The position numbers were made by a program, and so were the translations under genes. Positions 34,720-46,304 of a stretch of DNA of 64,000 nucleotides are shown piece by piece (positions within the stretch are counted from its first letter, which is position 1; every line of letters begins with the position of its first letter). Under the pieces are notes generated by a model. The model saw only the letters and a list, made by a program, of their open reading frames with translations. It did not search any database and was not told the origin of the DNA. Source of the DNA: Strigamia acuminata (taxonomy: Eukaryota > Arthropoda > Chilopoda > Geophilomorpha > Linotaeniidae); contig OX442317.1 of NCBI GenBank assembly GCA_949358305.1, forward strand, positions 7,754,186 through 7,818,185, written 5' to 3'.

Positions 34720-37700
34720 TCTTTAAAATTAATAATTTTTTATTCTGAAACCGATCTATTTTTCTGAGAAAGATTTCCAAACATAAATAAAACCTCCATT
34801 CCAAAAATGAGAAAATAAAGCTCCATTTCTCTCTTCCATCCAAACAGCTCAGAATTTTTCATCACATAAGCCCCCTATCCCCCACCCCCCACAAAAAAAA
34901 AAAAAAAAACCTTTTCTATGTGATTAGATTTTTTGGTGACATATTTGCACGTTACTAAAGCCCGCTCGAATAAACTAATCAATTTTCTCAAACCTGGTTG
35001 CAAGAAAACAATTTCTTTTCTTCACTTGTCAAGGTTGAGATTAAAGCCGACTCACTCCAACTCCAACTTTTATCTAATTAAATTATTCACTTAAGTTTCC
35101 CCTCAAATTCCGAATTTCCAGTTTCGCCATTCGCAACAAAATAAAAAATTTACGAATTCACAAACTCGTATTTACACCTCTTTAAACATTTAAACCACCT
35201 TTGATCATGTTATCTTATTTTATGTCTTCATTTCCAGACCCACTCGAGTCTTGACACGTCTCCATTCGACGAATTCCAACCTATAAAATGGATGAGCACG
35301 CGGATAACGTTTGAAATTACACAGTTTGAAAGAGTTTGAGCTAAAGCTGTGATTAACACATGGTGTTCTCCACTTGATACCGCGCCAATTTTGCTTGATG
35401 GATGGCTAGACACAAAAAAATCTGACTTATAACGGCGCCACCATGCGTCGCTTTTGCATACTCCACCCTGTCTCAGATGCACACACCAATTACTATTACA
35501 ACATCACGAGCATGAAAGCAATTCTCCTTGTTCCAAAAAAAAAATATGTAAATCCAAAAAGGTCACATTTTGAGTTAGAATTTTTCCAAATTTAATTACA
35601 AAGAAATGAGAAATAAAAAAAAGTGGGAGTTTAATAACCATTTTTGGTGGAATGTTTAATGAGTGCCAAATTTAATTACATCTTGTCCATTTAAACCGAC
35701 ATTGTGTTTACCCAGTCTCATCAAAAACTATTGTTACTTTTCTTTTATGCTCAGTCAACTTTGATAAAAGCCCGAGAGATTTTTAAACACAGATAATGAA
35801 TTACATTTCGTAGCCACATGAATGCACGCTAATCACAGCTTGCACGACAGAAGCGTGTCCACTTGAATCAGGACTCAAAATAATTGCTGCAATTCATGCT
35901 AAAAACTCAAACACATTGGGAGGTCTTTCCTCGTTTTAACTCGCCTATCAATACCTCTAAATCAGACAACTTTTCTGCCAAAAGAAAACCCATTTTTTTA
36001 AACCTAACGTCGTAAACAAACAATTTTTAGGCCTAGCGGACCACACACGTGCATCATTAGGACCACCCTCAAAGTGAAAAATGTTAACTTGTACTTACTA
36101 TATTTAACTCGCCGCAAATAAAAAAAAACAAGCTGGAAGATGGAAAGGAAAGGAGAGATAAAAAAAAATCATTGAAATGTTAGACAGGTGATTTTATGTG
36201 GGTTGTTCGTGTACAAACTGGCATGCAATAATTTACTCGCGAGTTTTTATTCACTTGAAATTAATGACACATTTGCTAGGAATAAGGCCTGTAATTATAA
36301 TTTAAATTTATAACCTAATTAATAACTGTTGTTCATCGGGGCTTAAAAATAGTTTGCAATTTACAGGTTAAAAGAACGTGACAGCATTTTAGATATTTAA
36401 TAACTAAATTAGGTTAAGCAACTCCCGAGTGTGTTGATTTGCTTAATTTGCAGATATTAATATTAATTTTTGCTTTTCGAAAGGCGAAAGAGCACGAAAT
36501 TTCATAGGTTAAGTGTAAAAATAAATCTTGCGCGCTAAAAAAATGGAATAAAATACTTTTTGTTGTTTAATTTATTAAAATTTCCATTTTTATCAATGTG
36601 AAAAGTGGTTAACACGAAATTACCACAAAGTGAAAGATTTTACATCTCTTTCCTCTCTCTCGTTACCTCATAAATTTTGTCTCCGCTAGGATTGCCTTGT
36701 TACTTCTCTACAACGCTTTTTTCTTGCACCTAAAAAGAAAAAAATCCCAATTGAAATATGGAGTGTTTCTTGGTGTGCTGCCGAGCATTTTGCCAAATGT
36801 GTGCTCTTTCCAATAGCTTTGCAACTTTATACTTCACAGAAGCAGTGGACTGAAGCCAGATCAATATTTTTGCACTGGCAAAAGACAACTAAGTAGTTTA
36901 AACTCAGATATATGCATGGAATAAAGCCAAAAAAAATTTTGCAACTTGTAATGGCATAATTTTCTAAGGTTTTCGAGATAAAACTGCTCCAAAAACACTA
37001 TAATTCAATGTATCTGTTGGTCAAACTTTTTTTTAAAAAAAAGTGCAAATTAAAATATTTATGAATGTTTTCAACAATTTTTTGTTTGTATTTTTTTTGT
37101 TTTTAAAAAAAAGAAAACTTACTTTTACTCTTCTATTTATTTATTTAAACGTGGCTATTTGTTTCAAAGTAGGAAACAAGGTTTAGCTGCGCATTACACT
37201 TTAAATGTGCTATTAGCGAAGAGTAAACCAGAAGTCAACAGTAAAAGTATCATACACTTAACTAAATTATATATCGTCTCTGCACACATGCCCCTTGATG
37301 TAGATTAATAGAGCACATAGTAAGGACTCTTAGGAACATACAACTTGAAAGTAAAGCGCTGGATGTTTCTAATATTTCATTGCGTGTATTAAAGTTCAAG
37401 TTTCTTATGCCCCGTGTCCATGTAAATGTGCTTTTCTAGCGTCGTTATAATTCGCGAGTGGAAGTACATCAAAGGAATGTCCACCTCCACGTGAAATCCA
37501 ATAACACCCAACATGCGCTATGCAAAATTCCTTAAAATCCCAATTCTCATATCCTGTTTGGAACATTAATGAATAGGTCATTTTTATACACAAAAGTTGA
37601 AAAGAATAAACAACAAATTTACTATCAAATTTATATCAACTCCATAAAAGATGTTGTGATTCTTTTTAGGAAATAGGAAACATAAAAGATTCCCAGTCAA

Positions 37701-38150
37701 ATTTATTTCGTATTTCACTAGAAAATAACAAATAAAAATAATTCAAATAAGTGTTACTTAATTCCATATAAAAATCAGAAGTAGTTTCAACTGTTCAAGT
37801 CTCGTCCAGGTCAAAATCAAACATTGTCAAGCGTGAATTTATTCGTGCAGTGTATTTGAAATGCCGTTGCTTAAGACTACGAGTGAAAGCAATCTCTAAA
37901 CAGACCGTAGTCTGAGGGAAGCATTTTATAATGGCGATAAATAACTAAGAGAAGCAACATAAAGCAGTGAAGGGTTGAAAATCTGAATCTAATCCAGGTC
38001 AGATTGCATGCTTCATTTTTACACCCTTCTCCACTTTCCTAAGAAGAAGAATATAAAACGAGCCATCATTGTGTGACTGCAAATGGTGTGCTGTGGGAAT
38101 CGATTGAAAGATTCCTTCGTCGCCGTCTCGATCGTTTGCAGTTGGGTAAT
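34720..38150. other. Long stretch without a supported gene
   Basis: AT-rich DNA with homopolymer runs (for example near 34,890 and 37,030-37,110). An 84-codon minus frame at 35228-35482 and a 62-codon frame at 37405-37593 have no splice or domain support. Possibly intronic or intergenic. Confidence 0.45.
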
Positions 38151-38157
38151 AACGTTT

Positions 38158-38900
38158 TTATTTGGACCCTAGAGACTTGAGATTAAAATTCACTTTAGTT
38201 TTAAAGACTGGTTTCAATTCAGAAAAAGTCACATAAAATTTTAGACAGCACTTCTCAAGGTGATGAAAACCTGAAGGATGCACTTTTCTAAGTCGGTAAC
38301 ATTGAAGCAAGAATATATTCTTGATTGAAGGACGTGCAAATTGAAGCAGAGGAAAAAAAAGATGTGGTGTAAATGACTCTTTCAACACCAATCGTGCCAA
38401 CCGTAACGATTCCGTTGTCTTGTACATATATTTTTCAACTATTTTTAATGTGATTGTAATTGTGATCGAGTATTCCATTGAGAAAAGCAGAAATTGAGTT
38501 GCTTGTCTGTTTGTCAATGGCCACATATCCTTGACATGACGTCCAGAAGCTTTTATCTTGCACAATGACAAGTTGAAGAGACGAACCCTTCACTAACCAC
38601 ATCGAAAATGCTCATCTCACTGCAGTAAGAGGAAATATAATTAACATACACGTCCATCTTGCAGAAAGAAGCAAACTGACAGTTGCACAATCGCCTTCGT
38701 TTGGCTGGGAACGTAATCGCATTTCCTTATTTCCTTGCAATAGACTTGACGTAGACAAGAGCAGTGTCTCAACCAGCTTTACATATTGGGTTTAGAAATT
38801 TTTTTCTCATTTCATTCTCTTTTCCACGAAACCTCAATTACCAATAAATTGCCATGAACGTCACGGCGATGAATCTTCAAGTATCCATTGACGAAACCAC
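38158..38900 (-). other. Open frames of uncertain status
   Basis: A 137-codon minus frame ends at 38158, followed by AATAAAA. A second minus frame in the same stretch is also mostly open apart from one stop. About 300 bases upstream, another minus frame reads ETCGFVNGYLKIHRRDVHG. Codon content does not favour one frame clearly. This could be a decayed gene. Confidence 0.2.
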
Positions 38901-38989
38901 AAGTTTCTACAAGAACCCGAGTGAAAATGTGCAAATTGTGGTTTTTAACTTTTCAATATAAGCTGAGATGTTGTCGATTAGCTTATTTC

Positions 38990-39190
38990 AATCCACGCGA
39001 CATATTCCATCACATTCCCGGCATATTTCTCTTTTGCAGTGTTGATGTAATCCCCTCTGATATCCGCAATATATGCATGCCTCAACGTTTTATTCGCGAT
39101 TCGTTTGGCTTCCTTCCAAATCATTAAGCTCCAAGAATTTAGCAGAAATGCATCTTGGTCGGTCACTCTTCTGCATCTGCCCATATTCAG
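38990..39190 (-). pseudogene. Possible decayed gene with a Cys/His cluster
   Basis: On the minus strand a frame runs through one TAA and then encodes ACIYCGYQRGLHQHCKREIC and further cysteines before TGA. The spacing C-x2-C-x9-C-x4-C-x2-C resembles zinc-binding tails such as those at the C-terminus of piggyBac-type transposases. The overlapping 153-codon frame is in another phase. The interruption suggests a relic; identity is not established. Confidence 0.25.
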
Positions 39191-39199
39191 CATGGACTT

Positions 39200-40360
39200 T
39201 AGGCATATATCTATCAACATGTACCTCCGTTTTTTTTTCTCCTCCACATTTTTTTGCAGAAATGAAATGTCTGATATTGAAATTGGATTTTCTTGAATTT
39301 TCAGATGAAATTTTCCACTGGTGAGCGACATAAAAAAAAAAGAAAAGAAAAATTCACAAGATATCAAATATATATATATCAAAATAGCAAATATTATGGA
39401 CAGTTTAAACAGATGCATAATTTGCAGAACTAAAAACACAATTCATGTTTCAACATTTCAAATTCAAAGCATGTAGTGCTGACTTAAAACTTTCTTTTCA
39501 TGCATTTTTTTTATATCTTTTAATCTGTGAATTTTTATGCATTTTCCATGTATTGTGCGGAATAATAACTATCGGATAAAACCTCACATGTTTCTTTGCT
39601 CGAGACTGGAAATTAGGCGCTTGTTATTTCATGCTGACATGTTGGCTCAGTGTTTACATTTCAAGTTATGACTAAAATCTTGCTTCACTACTGAGCGGGA
39701 GAAAAAAAAATTACTCGATATTTTTGCTTACAATGACTTCACTGCATGTGCAATGCAGTGAAACCAGCATGCGCGTACTCTTAAGTCTACGTTCAACTAA
39801 TTCTCTCCGGTAATAGAATTATTTGCTAAAGAAACGACTCTGGGTTCTCGCTCTGTTGGCGCCAGCTAATTATAGAAGTTTTTGGCGCCGGCTGTGCCTA
39901 ATTAAAGCAATAGAAACCACAAAGTAGCGGCAGAAAACAGAGTGAAGCGAGAGAAAGGAAATATTCGACAAACAAACGTGCAAAATGTAATCGAGGCTGT
40001 CAACATAACCAAAACGCAAATTTAAAAACAGAAAAAAAAGATTTTTTTTCTAAAAAAATAAGAAAATTACAAAAATAAATTTGTTTTGTTTGTGTATTGT
40101 GTAGTCACAAATACTGTAGTACATTTACAATTTACAATATCTAATCGAATGTTTGGATTTTATTGGAAAAACTAAAATTCAACTTTTTTAAATTTCAAAA
40201 TTTCCTGAGAGCCATTGAGAACCTAAATGAATAAAAAATTGGTATTTCGAATCAATCAAATAATTTACTTAGATCACGACCAATTTGGTACACGAAACTC
40301 GTGGCGCCATCTACATTCCAACGTTTAAACTTTTAACATATTCAGTTTGCAAGTTTTGTC
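39200..40360. other. Stretch without a gene
   Basis: No exon or transposon boundary supported. Positions 39840-39900 contain a short inverted motif (GGCGCC twice). Confidence 0.45.
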
Positions 40361-40369
40361 GCCAGATGG

Positions 40370-40600
40370 TAACGCTGTCATAAACTTTACACCATCTATT
40401 GGCAATCTCAAATAACTCAGTTACGAAAGTGAATGATGATTAATTTGGAGTTCTGGAATACATTCCGCAATATATTAAGTTTTTTACCTGCAAAACCCTA
40501 TAGTTGTGTATTTTTTTCTATATTACACTTAATATTTGCTATTTTTACAGCAGCTTGTTTGAGGAAGTGGACCTCTTGACATCTTTTAAATTTAATAAAT
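40370..40600. repeat. Upstream module repeated before each SOD-like gene
   Basis: Sequence here (ACACCATCTATTGGCAA, then ACCTGCAAAAC, TTTAATATTTGCT-like, TTTTTACAGCAGCTTGTTTGA, CCTCTTGACAT) recurs in whole or part at about 42270-42400, 43490-43670 and 46090-46180, always upstream of a SOD-like copy. It marks the boundaries of the tandem duplication unit and may carry promoter signals. Confidence 0.75.
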
Positions 40601-40909
40601 AAATAATTCATAAATTTCTTCACAAACTGCAATGTTTGAATTTATGTAAAATTGACATCGTGACATTAAAATAAACTTACCATATTTATTGCATTGATGA
40701 TAACAATGTTGATACACAATAAGAAATTGTTTCCATGACACACAGTTGTTTACGATGCAATATGACAGTTCAGTTCTGAAAAAAACACAAACAAGTACAT
40801 AAACATAGTATATAATTTAAGACATTAACATTTTTAAACAAACAATTTATACATTTTGCAGTATGCATATCGCAGACAAATCTTGAGTCTTGGCTGTCAA
40901 TGCTTCACG

Positions 40910-41631
40910 ATGGCACTTTTTGCGTTTTGTCTCTTCACTATTAGTGCAACTGGCCGTCTTAATTTGACTGAATATGTAAGTTAATTTTTTCTGTAGACGA
41001 GACTTCACTACTACATCACTTGCACGCGTAGGACGATGGTTATGTGATAATGCAAGGAACGATCTACGGACTCCCCGAAGGAATACACGGTGTAATTCTG
41101 CATGAAAACGAAGCGACCGATGAATCTAGTAAGTGTGGAAGAAAATAATTTCATCAATTGAATCTCAAAATAGAAACACAACAAAATGTAATGTGATTTT
41201 TGCTTATGTGATTCAAGCTTGCGCAAACCTCGGAGACCATTTCGATTATCCATCTCACGATCACGAACATGGGAAGTAAAAGAAATTTTTTGTCTAGATG
41301 TCCACTGCGGAATTTAATGAAAACATGTTTTCAGTCATTTAGGAGATTTGGGAAATATTGACGTAACCTTTGGTGGAGACACTTCGCGCACACACATAAA
41401 TGTGAATATAGGAAGCGAACAAGTCTCGTTAGGGAAAGGCCCAACTTCGATTATCAATCGTGCAATTGCTGTAAGCATGTGTTTTACAAATTATAATACC
41501 GTATACACCGTAGTAATAAAGTTCTTCATTATTTTCAGATTCACCAAAATAAAGACGTACCTCAGCCAGACCATGATGATCTTGGACCTCCGATTGCCTG
41601 TTGCAACATTCGTGAAGAATTTCCAATTTAA
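40910..41631 (+). CDS. Secreted Cu/Zn-SOD-like protein, copy 1 (probably non-enzymatic)
   Basis: Exons 40910-40975, 41032-41128, 41218-41275, 41335-41470 and 41539-41631 join in frame to 149 codons. All introns are short (56-89 bases) with GT-AG borders. Exon 1 is a signal peptide (MALFAFCLFTISATG). The rest aligns to Cu/Zn superoxide dismutase from strand 3 onward: GTIYGLPEGIHG, CANLGDHFDY, HLGDLGNID, NRAIAIHQNKD, GPPIACCNI. Zinc ligands His63, His71, His80 and Asp83 (human numbering), copper ligands His48 and His120, and the Cys57/Cys146 pair are present. Copper ligand His46 is Ile, Arg143 is Pro, the electrostatic loop is shorter, and strands 1-2 are absent. SOD activity is therefore unlikely. 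AATAAA lies at 41751. Confidence 0.85.
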
Positions 41632-42003
41632 TTTTATTCAACAGCCCCTAAAGTTAATCCCCAATCAAATTAATCAATTTGTTGATGCACATCAGCCAGA
41701 AAATAAATTATTCAATTTAAAACTAATAAATGTGCACCCAAATTTCGAAAAATAAACAAAATGGTTAACATGACACTGTTATTATTGTTATTATTAATAA
41801 TAATTACTGACAATTGAGAACTTCTAGATCATGAACATCATTTAGACTAGAGATTACTTCTCAAGCATTACCATCGATGGCAATGACATGACAGTCAGTT
41901 GAAATACAATGTCGTGGAATGCAAAAGACCAAAAGCAAAGCATAAGTGAACAGTGGCCTTCAAAACCTGTAGTGGCATCAAAATTACATACAGAGTACAA
42001 TTT

Positions 42004-42240
42004 TTAGTCAATGTTTGGGCAATTAATTTGTAACAGTTTTTGCAATAATAAATTTGGCATTCTGGCCATTTGCTGTTTCAAACCGTTACAAACCGGTAGC
42101 AGGGTTTGAGCCCTGAATAAAGCTGACCTCCAATGACGTGACAACCGAACTGCCAAAAGTCTGGGTGTCATGGACGAGGCTGTTGCCATAGTCAAGTGTA
42201 GTTACTCGGCACAGCAATGTGCTCTATGCATGCACTGCAA
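42004..42240. other. Spacer between SOD-like copies 1 and 2
   Basis: A 63-codon minus frame here has no support. The segment 41845-41910 (GAGATTACTTCT, AAGCATTA, ATGGCA) recurs near 45354-45400, so the spacers also belong to the duplicated unit. Confidence 0.5.
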
Positions 42241-42526
42241 CAGAAATTAAGAGTTTTTCAGATGTTAATGCTGTCATAAACTCAACACCATCTATTAGCA
42301 ATAAAACTGACTTAGTTATGAAATTGAATGATGAACAAACTTATATTGATGGTAACAATGTTGATAGTCAATAAGAAATTGTTACCATGACACTTGGTTT
42401 CTAAAAACACAGCACAAGCAAGTATATACACAATTTTAAACGTTAATATTTTCAACCATCAATATATACTTTTTGCAGTGTACATATTGCAGCCAAATCT
42501 TGAGTCTTGGCTGTCAACGATTCAAG

Positions 42527-43283
42527 ATGGCACTTTTTGCGTTTTGTCTCTTCACTTTTAGTGCAACTGGCCATCTTAATTTGGCTCAATACGTAGGTTA
42601 ATGTTATCTATATACCGTAGTTGTCAAATTAATCATACGAGACTTTACTAAATCATTTGCACGCGTAGGACAATGATCATGTGACAATTCAAGGAACGAT
42701 CTATGGACTTCCTGAAGGAAAACACGTTTTAATCGTGCATGAATTCGGAGTGACAGATCCCAGTAGTAAGTGTGAGAGATAATCATTTCGTTAGCTGAAT
42801 CTAAAAATGTAACACGACAAAATATGAAACATTTTCCATTTTTGTCGAGTAACATAATGCAATTTGTGCTTGTGCGATTCAAGCTTGCGAAAGCCTCGGA
42901 AACCATTTCGATTATCCACTTCACGAGCATGGACAGTACGTAAAAAAGGAATTTTTCGTCTTGGTGCACAGGATGTAATGGAATAATGTTTTTAGTCATT
43001 CAGGAGATTTGGGATATTTTGACGTAACCTCTGCTGAAACCGTTGAACGCACACACGCATTTGTGAACATAGGAAGCGACCAGGTCTCGTTAAGAAGCGG
43101 CCCTACTTCGATTATTAATCGTGCAATTGGTGTAAGCACGTGTTTTACAATATATTTAGTACTTTTTTATCGAAGTAATAAAATTCTTCACTATTTCAGA
43201 TTTACCCATATAAAGACTTACTTGCACCAGGCCACGATGAAGATCCTGGACCTCCAATTGCTTGTTGCACAATTCGAAAATAA
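42527..43283 (+). CDS. Secreted Cu/Zn-SOD-like protein, copy 2
   Basis: Exons 42527-42592, 42669-42765, 42884-42935, 42996-43131 and 43200-43283 give 144 residues. The signal peptide is nearly identical to copy 1. Recognisable motifs are GTIYGLPEGKHVLIVHEFG, CESLGNHFDY, HSGDLGYFD and GPPIACCTI. His46 is Ile, as in copy 1, and His120 has become Tyr (GIYPYKD), so only His48 and His63 of the copper ligands remain. The zinc ligands and both disulfide cysteines are intact. Exon 3 is two codons shorter than in the other copies. Confidence 0.82.
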
Positions 43284-43788
43284 TTACCGAGTTAATTTTG
43301 ATGCAACTCTCAAGAATTCATCGCGCTCGGCAATCCCTAAAGTTTATCACCTGTCAAATTAATCAATTATCCGTAGATAAACAGCTTGGATTTTTTAATT
43401 AAAAATTAATAAATATGCACACAAGTTTGGAAAAATAAACAAATTGGTTAGCATTGACATTTTATTATTATTATTAATAATAAGCTCAACACAATTTATT
43501 GGCAACCAAAACTGACTTAGTTCTGAAAGATATTCCAATATATTACAGTTTTTACCTGCAAAACACGTTAGTTTTATAAATTTTTTTTATTACATTTAAT
43601 ATTTGCTGTTTTTATAGCAGCTCGTTTGAGCAAGTGGTCCTCTTGACATATTTTTAATTTATTAACTGCACAAATAAGTACGTATATATATCATTTTAGA
43701 CATTAATATTTTTAAACCATCAATGTATACCTTTCCCAGTGTATAAATTGCGGACAATCCTTGATTCCTGACTGTCAATTCTTGAAAG

Positions 43789-44554
43789 ATGGCATTACCA
43801 GTGATTTGTATCTTCACTTTTGGTGCAGCTGGCTTTCTCACTTTGTTTCAAGATGTAAGATTATTTTATTTATTATTAAATTAATTATACCAGACTTCAT
43901 TGCTAAGTGTTACTAAATCATTTGCTCGCATAGGAAAATTCTGTGAAAATTAAAGGAACGATCTTAGGACTCCCCGAAGGAAAACACGGTCTACTTTTGC
44001 ACGAAAAAGGAATGAAAGATGTCATGAGTAAGTGTTTATGATAATCCTTTCATATTAGGTGAATCAGAGTTCGGTAGCATACTTTAAATTTTGCTTATGC
44101 GATTCAAGGTTGCGCTGACCTTGGAGACCATTTCGATTATCCATCCCATGGTCATAATCATGGAAGGTAAGTAGAAGGAAGTTTTCATACCGATATACAA
44201 AATATATAATGAAAACATAATTACAGTCATTCAGGAGATTTGGGGAATGTTGACGCAAATGCTGCTGGTGTCGCAATTGTGGCTACTCAAAGCCCACGCG
44301 CCACGTTAGGAAAAGGCGAAAGTTCGGTTATTAATCGTGCAATCGCTGTGAGGACGTGTTTTATATAGTATATAGAAGTTTTTTATCAAAAAATAATATT
44401 CGTCATTTATTTTCAGATTCATCGGACTAGAGACGTACTTCAACCGGGCCATGACGAAGATTCTGGACCTGCAATTGCCTGCTGCACAATTCGTGAAGGA
44501 GTTCTACTACCAATTCCACCAATTCCACCATTTCCACCAACTCCATCAGTTTGA
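43789..44554 (+). CDS. Secreted Cu/Zn-SOD-like protein, copy 3, with proline-rich tail
   Basis: Exons 43789-43854, 43934-44027, 44109-44166, 44227-44347 and 44417-44554 give 158 residues. Motifs: GTILGLPEGKHGLLLHEKG, CADLGDHFDY, HSGDLGNVD, NRAIAIHRTRD, GPAIACCTI. His46 is Leu, and the residue at the Arg143 position is Pro. Exon 4 is five codons shorter than in copies 1 and 2, and its donor is GTGAGG. The C-terminus carries an extra segment of Pro-Pro-(Ile/Phe/Thr) repeats (PIPPIPPFPPTP) missing from the other copies. Zinc ligands and the disulfide pair are intact. Confidence 0.82.
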
Positions 44555-44779
44555 TGCAACTCTCAAGAATTGTTCTCGCACGCCAGTTCCTAAAGTTAAA
44601 TCACCAATCAAATTAATCAATTAGTAGATGCACATCAGTCAGAAAGACATATTTAATTTACCTTATAAAACACATTTGATTGTTTCATAAAATTATTAAA
44701 TTAAAAATAAATACGCACACGAATTTTTCGAAAATTAAAAAGACTGGTTAACACGATATTGTTGTCATTATTATAATTA

Positions 44780-45650
44780 TAATTATAATTATTATTATTC
44801 TCATTTTATATCCTGGACTTGAACCACCAAATAAATTACTACAAAATAAATGTATAACCGTCCTAAAAAAAAGACTTTTTTGTTCGTATTCCGTAAAGTA
44901 CGAACGACATTAAAAAAAAATGTGTATTCAGAAACTGTTTTACCCATTTCACAATTTTCAATTCCCATTTCCCATTTTTAACTCAGTTAAAAACATAAGA
45001 AGCGTTTAGCATAAAAGTCATACAAATGCAAAGCAAAGTATAAAGTGGACAACTTTGCTAACTTATCTTATTAATTTTTGAATTTTTTTATTTGTATTTT
45101 TGACCTCTTAGACTGAAATCCAGTGAAGGGGATTGTTATTTTTTGTTTAGAACTAAATTCGGTAAAAATATTTTCGAAGAGTGACAAAATGTTACTTAAA
45201 GAAGAAAAATAATTTGAAGCAAATCTTGTTATTTCATTCTTATGCAGTAAAAGTGTGTAGAAGAAATTACAGAATGATTAAATAAGCCGCAGTGTTAAAA
45301 AAATTTGAGAATCTCTGTTCTATACCGCAAACAACATTTTACTTTATGTTTAGAGATTACTTCTTAAGCATTAACACCAATGGCATCGACATGGCATTGA
45401 CAAACCTACACAGTAGTTAGCCATTTTCCAAAAGAAGTCCCTTGTGGCATTCAGTTATGATCAATAGAACGCAGGATCCAAATTCTACTTACGAATACGG
45501 TCACAGTATAGATATCAGGCCAAAAAAAAACACAAAAGATATTACATTGCAACTGGTGTATTTTACTCAAGTAGACGAACTAGCAGCAGTGGCGCCACCA
45601 CAAGCAGAAACAATGAAACTAATGAGTTTGGCTACTTCTCGTTTTACATA
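44780..45650. other. Spacer between SOD-like copies 3 and 4
   Basis: AT-rich DNA with TTA/ATT runs near 44770-44800. An 85-codon plus frame at 45442-45699 has no domain or splice support. Part of 45354-45400 matches the spacer after copy 1. Confidence 0.5.
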
Positions 45651-45658
45651 TTATGATA

Positions 45659-46059
45659 CAGGGCTCGTACGGACCCAATCCACAATCCAGCAATGTTAAA
45701 TTCCCTCTCCAAACGGGATAGCCTGTTAGTCCAGACAACTTTCTGGGACCCGTCCTATGAGGCACCGGACTTAGATATTGCGGGACCCCAAGCAAAAATT
45801 TTTTTGGGAGAGGCCCCTGCCTTCTGCAAAAAGTTTAATATTAAAACATCTAAAAAATACACTTATTATTATCTCTCTCTATTTCATAAATCTGAAAATG
45901 TATTCGCGGCATATATTTTTCCGTAAGAAATAGAATTTTTTTGCAGATTTTATGCGGATTTTTTTTCGGAAATGTGGATTTTTTTTCGTTGGCCGGGGCA
46001 CCTGGTGGGTGGGGGTCCTAAGCAATTGCTTATTTTGTTTGTACGTAAGTCCAGCCCTG
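45659..46059. mobile_element. Degraded hAT-like MITE
   Basis: Ends CAGGGCTCGTACGGACC and AAGTCCAGCCCTG look like hAT termini, and GGACCC, GGGGCACC motifs are subterminal. The 8-base flanks do not match each other, so the element is old, rearranged or mis-delimited. It separates the copy 4 promoter module from the upstream spacer. Confidence 0.5.
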
Positions 46060-46304
46060 GTCCTATTTCTGAGCTACACAGCGTACACTGTATCACATTC
46101 GGAGTATTATATTTGCTATTTTTACAGTGTATGAGCAAGTGGTCCCCTTTGACATATTTTTAATTTATTATCTTAATAAATCATAAATTTCGTCACAAAC
46201 AAATGCACATATATATATATCATTTTAGACATTAATATATACTGTATCTTCTGCACTGTATATATAGCAGACAAACTTTGAGTCTTGGCTGTCAATTCTT
46301 CAAG

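Noticed and set aside
41348-41755. 135-codon plus frame taken as an intronless gene (similarly 43009-43362)
   Set aside because: It reads through the exon 4 donor and intron of the SOD-like gene; the five-exon model keeps SOD motifs in frame across all copies.
45442-45699. 85-codon plus frame between SOD-like copies 3 and 4
   Set aside because: It has no similarity to either local family, no splice context, and its end runs into the hAT-like terminus at 45659.
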